NCBI GenBank assembly: GCA_014218235.1
Contig: CM024753.1
Location: 188,952,348 to 189,016,347, forward strand
DNA: 64,000 bases
Source: Colocasia esculenta
Lineage: Eukaryota > Streptophyta > Magnoliopsida > Alismatales > Araceae
Reading direction: 5' to 3'
The notes beneath the pieces were generated by a model, which saw nothing but the letters and a program-made list of their open reading frames with translations, did not search any database and was not told where the DNA came from. Of the stretch, positions 57,757 through 64,000 are shown one piece after another (within the stretch, counting starts at the first letter, position 1; each line of letters begins with the position of its first letter). The position numbers and the translations under genes were made by a program.

Positions 57757-58548
57757 ATGGCCAGTAAGCTCATTACTATGGAATTGGCAAAACTTGACAA
57801 GTTAAATGGAACCAATTATGACATGTGGCACCGGAAAATAAGATATGGCCTTATTCATGACAATATAGAACATGTCATCGATACCAATGTTCCGGAACTT
57901 AATGATGAGTCCACCGAAGTGGAAAAGAAAAAGAGGGAACAATGGTTATCGGATGATAAAAAGGCTAGAACTTTCATGCTCATGTTCATGGAGGATAACT
58001 TGATAAAATTCTTTGAATCTTATAAGTCATCCAATGAACTATGGAAAACTATCAAGGAGAAGTATGACACCAAGACTGAGGTGAATACTCAACTCCTATT
58101 GCATCGTTACAACACATGTAAGATGCAGGAAGGTGATAGTGTGATTGAGCATGTAAATAAAATGATTGTCATGGCTAAGGACCTATCAACTGCTGGAACT
58201 GAAATTCCAGAAAAGATGCAAGTGGCAACTATATTGAATAGTTTGCCAGCTTCTCTTGACATGGCAGCCACAACATTAAGAATGAGTGGTTCCACTTTAA
58301 CTGTCACGGACTTGCCAGCTAGATTATCAATTGAGCAAGACATATTGGCCAGGAGAAATGGACTAGAAACGAATCTAGAAGAGGCCAATGCTGCACACCG
58401 AAAGCCCATTGCCCAAAATCGCCCTCATGGACCGCAGAAGCCGCAATTCAAGAAAAAGTTTCAAAACAAAGGGAAAAAGGTTCCTCCTGGTGCTTGCTAT
58501 AACTGTGGGAAATATGGTCACTTTAAGGCCAATTGTCCCAATAAGTAA
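57757..58548 (+). CDS. gag of the plus-strand copia element
   Basis: The frame opens at MASKLITMELAKLDKLNG; I chose this ATG because it follows the putative leader and directly precedes the conserved LNGTNYDMWHRKIRY motif. It encodes 263 residues of the copia gag type (ELWKTIKEKYDTKTE, VNKMIVMAKDL, ILNSLPASLD) with a basic region and the zinc knuckle CYNCGKYGHFKANC at residues 247-260. A TAA at 58546-58548 ends it, but the same frame continues into protease, so this is a nonsense mutation in a gag-pol fusion. Confidence 0.88.
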   Translation: MASKLITMELAKLDKLNGTNYDMWHRKIRYGLIHDNIEHVIDTNVPELNDESTEVEKKKREQWLSDDKKARTFMLMFMEDNLIKFFESYKSSNELWKTIKEKYDTKTEVNTQLLLHRYNTCKMQEGDSVIEHVNKMIVMAKDLSTAGTEIPEKMQVATILNSLPASLDMAATTLRMSGSTLTVTDLPARLSIEQDILARRNGLETNLEEANAAHRKPIAQNRPHGPQKPQFKKKFQNKGKKVPPGACYNCGKYGHFKANCPNK

Positions 58549-60465
58549 GAGAATAAGGGTGGAAACAATCACCCGGGAAATGGAGGAACTGGAAAGAGAG
58601 AATTTGTCGGCGTCATAGAATGCAACGCGGCCCTGACTGATTCTAATGAATGGTGGGTCGATTCTGGGGCAACTCGACACATTGCAAAGACAAAGAAAGG
58701 GTTGGTGTCACTAAAGAAACTTAATGCTGGAGAACAAAGGATATATATGGGCAACAATACCTATCTCGATGTGGAAGGTGTTGGAGTTTATAGGCTGGAT
58801 CTTGGGGATCACATCATGGTCCTCAAGGATGTGTTCTATGCACCGAAAATCCGGTGGAATCTCATTTCTGTACCAGCACTAATGAAGAAAGGCCTAGAAG
58901 TTAGATTCTACAATGGAAAGGTGTCAATAGGGAAAGAAAAGAAAGTGCTTGCTATGGGAAAATTTATTCCTGAACATGATTTGTTTTGTATCCCTGTACT
59001 TGACAATGAAATAAATGAAATAGAAGTTTCTGAGTATCCCTTGTGTGTTTTGTCAGAATGTGATCTATGGCATTTTAGATTGGGACATCCTAGTAAATCT
59101 AAAATGGAACAAATGATAAAATTGGAATTGCTTCCGAGTTTAACTAAGGTGGAATTATCACCTTGTGAACATTGTTTAGTCGGAAAAATGACTAAGAAAC
59201 CTTTCTCGGTAGGGCATAGATCACAAGAATTGTTAGAGTTGGTTCACTCGGATATTTGTGGCCCTCTAAGTACAAAACATATAACAACAAGGAATATTTC
59301 ATAACTTTCATAGATGATTATTCTAAGTTTGCATATGTCTACTTAATTTCTAGAAAGTCTGAGGCATTTGATTGCTTTAAGAAATATAGAATGGAAGTAG
59401 AAAGACAACTTGGAAGGAATATTAAGGTGTTAAGGACTGATAGAGGTGGGGAATATAACTCAAGGGAATTTGAGTTGTATTGTCAAGAACATGGAATCAA
59501 AAGACACGTAACAATGCCTTATACGCCGCAACAGAATGGTGTGGCAGAAAGAAAGAATAGAACCCTGATGAATGCGGTTAGATGTATGCTATCGCATTCG
59601 AGTCTCCCTAAGAATTTGTGGGGAGAGGCATTGCTTACGGCTAATCATGTATTGAATAGAATTCCCACTAAGTCCGTAGAAAGTACACCTTATGAATTAT
59701 GGAATGGAAAGAAACCACATTTGAGTTATCTCAGGAAGTGGGGGTCGATAGCCCATGTTCTCATTCCAAGTCAACTTAAAGATAAGTTGGAACCAAAAAC
59801 TTTGAAGTGTAGATTCATAAGATATTGTGAGAAATCATTTGGATATAGATTTTTCCATAAAAAAAAAGGGATCGTTGAATATAGGGATGCAACATTTCTA
59901 GAGAATCTAGAGGAAGAGGAATCTCATGAAAATGAGAAAGAACCTCTGGTTGTAATAAATGATGATTATTACAATGATATCCCTAGGAATGATCCAGAAA
60001 TTGAGGAAGAACCTCAACTAGAAATGGAAAATGAACAAATTCCTATGAATGAAGCACAACCTGATATACCTGTAGTTGGCAACAAGAGAGCTAGAACTCC
60101 ACCGGTATGGATGGATAATTATTATTTGTATTCATGTGAGCCTTCATGTCTGTCAGTGGACATAAATGAGGAAAATTATATAGATCCCATGAATTATATT
60201 GATGCGATGAAGTCGCAGGAATCTGATTTATGGCTGGAAGCCATGAAGGAAGAAATAAACTCCATGAAAAGTAATGGAGTGTGGGAACTATGTGATTTGC
60301 CTAAGAATAGAAAGGCCATTGGGTGCAAATGGGTTCAAGAAAAAGCTAAAAGTTGATGGGTCAATTGATAAATATAAGGCCCGGTTAGTTGCCAAAGGTT
60401 ATAATCAGAAGGCAGGTATAGATTTTCAGGAAACGTATTCTCCAGTCGCTAAGTTTGCATCTATA
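58549..60465 (+). pseudogene. Protease, integrase and start of reverse transcriptase, plus-strand copia element
   Basis: After the gag stop the same frame gives a protease with WWVDSGATRHI (58651) and the pre-integrase region with LWHFRLGHPSKSKM and CEHCLVGKMTKKPF zinc residues. A frame break near 59278 leads to the integrase core: FITFIDDYSKFAYVYL, LRTDRGGEYNS and NGVAERKNRTL contain the catalytic residues along with VHSDICGP upstream. A second break near 60335 leads into reverse transcriptase (KARLVAKGYNQKAG, ETYSPVAKFASIRI), which is cut at the solo LTR. Most of each domain is intact. Confidence 0.9.
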
Positions 60466-60470
60466 AGAAT

Positions 60471-63400
60471 TGTGACGGCCCTCGATACACCGGTACGGTC
60501 ATACCGACCCACGTCGATATAGCGAGTGCTGCCACAGTGGGACATTTACCCAAACGATACAAATAGCTGAGATACGTGCGAATATACAACAGAGTAGCGG
60601 AGGTAAAAGACCAATGTCTTCATTCATTCATCATCCACATTAAACATACATGCAGTTCGCAATTAACATAAAAGAACCAAAAATCCACATGATTTAAATT
60701 GCTGAAATTAAATACAAATGTCCACACTTATACATCCTTTTCATGATACTTCTAGTACAATGTTTCAAAGTTACGTACTATGAAATACACAAATCTCAAA
60801 GAACTCTAAAACTAGCTAGTCTCCACGCTCGGAGTCCGTCTCTGCTGCCTCCTCCAAAGGTGCCACGTCACCGACTACACCTGTAGGCCGAAGCAAGGAG
60901 TGAGTCCAAGGACTCAGCAAGCAACACTACTCATGATATACACTTATAAGTCCTAGTGGTTTCTACATGCACATTTACAATTTGCAACACATAGCATGCT
61001 AGTCAATTCAAGTTTCCAACCTATCATGAAAGTTCTACAATTTTATACATAAATCATGCTTTCAGATTTCTAAAATAAAATTCACCTATCACATGGTCTC
61101 TATTCAATTTACTCATGAACTTAAATCTTTAAAGAGCTAAAACATGAGAACTATCAACATGAATGTTATGCATACATGAAAGGGAACACAACAAGCATAG
61201 ACCTTTCATATTTTTAGACACATACATGAACTTTTTTACATGCTTTAGGTTGCTGATTTCATATGGTTTCATGGATGAAAACTTATGCATGAGAGCTACA
61301 ACGTTACATAAAACATGTCATGTGATCAAACAATCATGCTATCTTTTGCCCATTTTCACCAATTATCCCTAACATGGATTCTAAACATCTTTGCACATAA
61401 TAATATGATGATGACAACATAAATTCACTGATTTCACATGATTTCAGATTTGTCTCACATGATTTTCAATAACACATTTTCACATCTTTAGTTTCACATT
61501 TTTGTTTACACAAGTTTTCTCTTTCACATGGTTCACTTTACACATACACATTCACATGTCACTTACACATTTACACATGGACACATACACATTACACATT
61601 TCACATTACACATTTTAGGTGCCGTGACACATAGTCCAAACCACCAAAGAAGGACATATACACATCACATTACACATAGACGCCATCTAGGCATTCCAAT
61701 GGCGACTCTTGGACTGCGCAGACCGGGAGAACAAGTCTCCACCCTAACCAGTGGTACTTATCCACCTCCAGGATTTCCCCCTAATGCCCTTAGGGTCACT
61801 TAACACAATGAACTTTCTCAGGGGGACTTTTCCCTGATACAGCTCCACTGCCTTCTCGGAAGCAGTATCACATTGGCACAGTTACACTTTTACACATTTA
61901 CCGCTTTACACATGTTTTTACACTTTACACTTTTCATCACATTCACTTTCTCACTCACATGAATATCTCTGTTTTACCTAACATGGTACTACAGAATTTT
62001 AAGAGTTTAACACACAGTGAACACACTAATCATGTTGGTTTTAGACCATAACTAATCACATTACGATCATATGCATGAATTATCATATTTCACATGAAAA
62101 TACATAACTTTTTATTTACTGATCCAAATGACCTGAAATTTTAACCACATGCTGTTTTCGGGTTCAAGATGATACCCTCAATTTTTCAGATTTTTCTGAG
62201 CTTCATGGGATTTACAGTAAATAAAACACCTAATTAGCATGCCATTCACAATTTAATTTAACATGGGGTTTAACACATCTTGCAACTTGCCACTTACTGT
62301 TTTAAACATAAGTTACTAACATATGCATGAATTTAGAATACAACATTACCCTAATTCATACATCTATGGATTGGTCACTACAAACCATTCTTGCATGCTT
62401 CTATTTTATCGAATCGGATTTATTAACACGTTACACTAGCATGGATAATTTACCAAATTTGCAAAACACATATACTGACCCACTGACTTTCATGATCAGA
62501 CCCAAACCAAGGCCTTCATACAATTCTAATCATGAAAACTAAGTTTGCAAGAATCAACAATTCATGCTCACAAGTTTAAGGAATACCATTTCCACATTCA
62601 CCATCACACCCCACATTCATTCACACACCACAATTTACAAAATACATAGAGTATAAGGTTTACCATATATCCTCATCACGGAAATCATATCGAAATTAAA
62701 GTAGAAGAAGGGCAGAACAGTTCACTGTTCTGTCCTGAGGAACTAGGCGGCGGTCTCTGGCCGCTGACTCAGGGTCAGCGGCATGGTCGATGGACGCCAA
62801 GTATGATCTGGACGTCCAGGGACCTTGCCGTCGAATCAGGTCTGTGCAGAAACACAGACCCGAGCTCTGAATCTTGGGTGAATTGGAGGGTCTAGGACTC
62901 GAGGAAAAATGCATAAAAATCACAAAACCGACCTAGACTCATAAGGGAACATCAGGGATAGGTCACTTGCCTTTCTAAAATTCCTCCAAGGGATTTATGG
63001 CTCGGTGAAGACCTCCTTTGGCAGTCCCAAGAAAGTTGCAGAAGTGCCTCCAAGCTCACCTTCCTCCGGGTTCTTGGATGAGCTCCACAGCAAGGGGACG
63101 ATGGGGAAGCCTTCTCCTTTGCTCCAGCTTCCTCCTTGTCGCAGTAGATCTTCAGATCAAGCTCCAAGAGGGTCGGATTTGAGGGTGGTAAGATGGGTTT
63201 TCTCACAGCTTTTCTCTCTAGGGTTTTCCTCCCTCTTTTCTCCTCTTGCAAGGGTGAAGGGAAGAGTGGGGAGAGGCCAAATTCGGGTTCAAGATTAAGG
63301 AGGGTCTCTCTCCCACTCACTAGGGTGATGGGACACCCTCATAGCCGTTGGGGGATATCCCCCCAATGGTTGCAATACCTTGTTTCAGAAGCTTACAGCT

Positions 63401-63761
63401 CTGCTGCGCATGCAGGTCAGAGAAGTTGGCGTTCATATCGCTGGACGCCGGGATGAGTATTGGCGTCCATGTATGGACGCTGACACCACCTAAACGGCCT
63501 GGGCTTGACGCCAAGGTGGCCTTCAGCCAGAACTCTAAATTATGCAGAAAACCATGCATACCATGCATATATACATGCAATATACCTATAGTATTGTATC
63601 CATACTATCATCATGCAATACATACATTATTTATGCTTAATACAAACACATGCACACGTAATTATACTAATTAATGCGTATGTAAATATGTACATACATA
63701 CACAAGTACAAACATACACACATAAATACAAATAATGCGACAGAAATTAGAGGGCCTTACA
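60471..63761 (-). mobile_element. Large Tekay-like solo LTR, 3.29 kb, TSD AGAAT
   Basis: It begins TGTGACGGCCCTC and ends GAGGGCCTTACA, an inverted terminal match of the kind seen in the other Ty3 LTRs here. The 5-bp duplication AGAAT is at 60466-60470 and 63762-63766, and the interrupted reverse transcriptase frame resumes right after it. It has no primer binding site or coding region. By similarity of its ends to the other LTRs the orientation is probably minus. The right part repeats TGGCGTCCA / TGGACGCC words (about 62790-63480). Confidence 0.92.
61520..61660. repeat. TTACACA-rich simple repeat inside the solo LTR
   Basis: CACATTTACACA, TTACACATT and related words recur for about 140 bp; weaker copies are found at 61430-61520 and 61870-61930. 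Confidence 0.7.
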
Positions 63762-63766
63762 AGAAT

Positions 63767-64000
63767 TATCTTGGCCATTGTAGCGCATCTTGACTTGGAG
63801 TTGTTCTAAATGGATGTCAAGACTGCATCCTCAACGGTGAGTTGAAGGAGGATATATATATGCAATAGCCTGAAGGATTTCAGGAGGAAGGCCAAGAGGA
63901 AAGGGTATGCAAGTTAAAGAAATCAATATATGGTTTGAAACAATCTTCTAGACAATGGTATCTCAAATTCCACGAGACAGTTATTCAACTTGGGTTTGTT
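63767..64000 (+). pseudogene. Reverse transcriptase continuation of the plus-strand copia element
   Basis: It resumes after the AGAAT duplication with LAIVAHLDLELF, then MDVKTA, GELKEDIYMQ, PEGFQEE, LKKSIYGLKQSSRQWY, which is the copia reverse transcriptase before the catalytic motif. There is a stop before MDVKTA, a small deletion after it and a stop after IYMQ. The window ends before the YVDD motif. Confidence 0.87.

Larger units (their letters stand above)
56917..64000 (+). mobile_element. Ty1/copia element on the plus strand, split by a solo LTR, cut by window end
   Basis: A promoter-like region with a possible LTR start (TGTTAGAACG at 56917) is followed by a leader, gag (57757) and pol up to reverse transcriptase. 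A solo LTR interrupts pol at 60471-63761, after which reverse transcriptase continues to the window edge. The second LTR is beyond the window, so the LTR boundaries are not proven. Confidence 0.8.

Overview
This window is from a large, repeat-rich nuclear genome of a flowering plant. The evidence is several Ty1/copia elements of the Sirevirus type, Ty3 chromoviruses of the Tekay (Del) type, a CACTA element, a hAT element with an 'AGGGTTT'-type plant leader, and Mutator-type MITEs. I found no intact host protein-coding gene, tRNA or rRNA. Almost everything is a transposable element or its remains, often nested. The species cannot be named from the sequence.

Layout. 1-8846: Tekay retrotransposon on the minus strand; its left LTR is cut by the window edge and its gag-pol is broken. 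It sits in a Sirevirus whose right part is 8847-14451 (end of RNase H, spacer, env-like ORF, 3' LTR). 14868-23965: 3' LTR and integrase end of a second Tekay element, itself holding a TIR MITE (15123-15794) and a Sirevirus derivative that lost most of pol (15923-21332). At 23966 a CACTA terminus starts. Its degenerate ORF1 (minus strand) has a last intron of about 18 kb filled by a ~180-bp minisatellite. A Tekay-type solo LTR (25387-40905, TSD CTGTC) sits in that minisatellite, and a structurally complete 13.2-kb Sirevirus (27597-40772, TSD GAACG) sits in the solo LTR. This is a four-level nest: Tekay, CACTA, solo LTR, Sirevirus.

43235-45976: two Mutator-type MITEs with perfect 9-bp TSDs, a third diverged one, and a decayed direct repeat in otherwise anonymous DNA. 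45977-49059: non-autonomous hAT element carrying a piece of a RabA-type GTPase gene. 49067-55655: decayed copia element on the minus strand. 56917-64000: copia element on the plus strand, split by a 3.3-kb solo LTR (60471-63761, TSD AGAAT).

Points of most interest. (1) Three Sirevirus families here share a leader module near the end of the LTR: three successive hairpins with different stem sequences but preserved pairing, separated by conserved linkers. (2) Two of these elements carry an env-position ORF with a shared N-terminal domain; one has an extra ~430-residue C-terminal region of unknown function. (3) The same inverted GTCGACACT pairs occur in one Sirevirus LTR and just upstream of its env-like ORF. 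(4) All reading-frame breaks in the 13.2-kb Sirevirus are one-base losses next to short homopolymers, which may be sequencing error. (5) A hAT element has captured a Rab exon.
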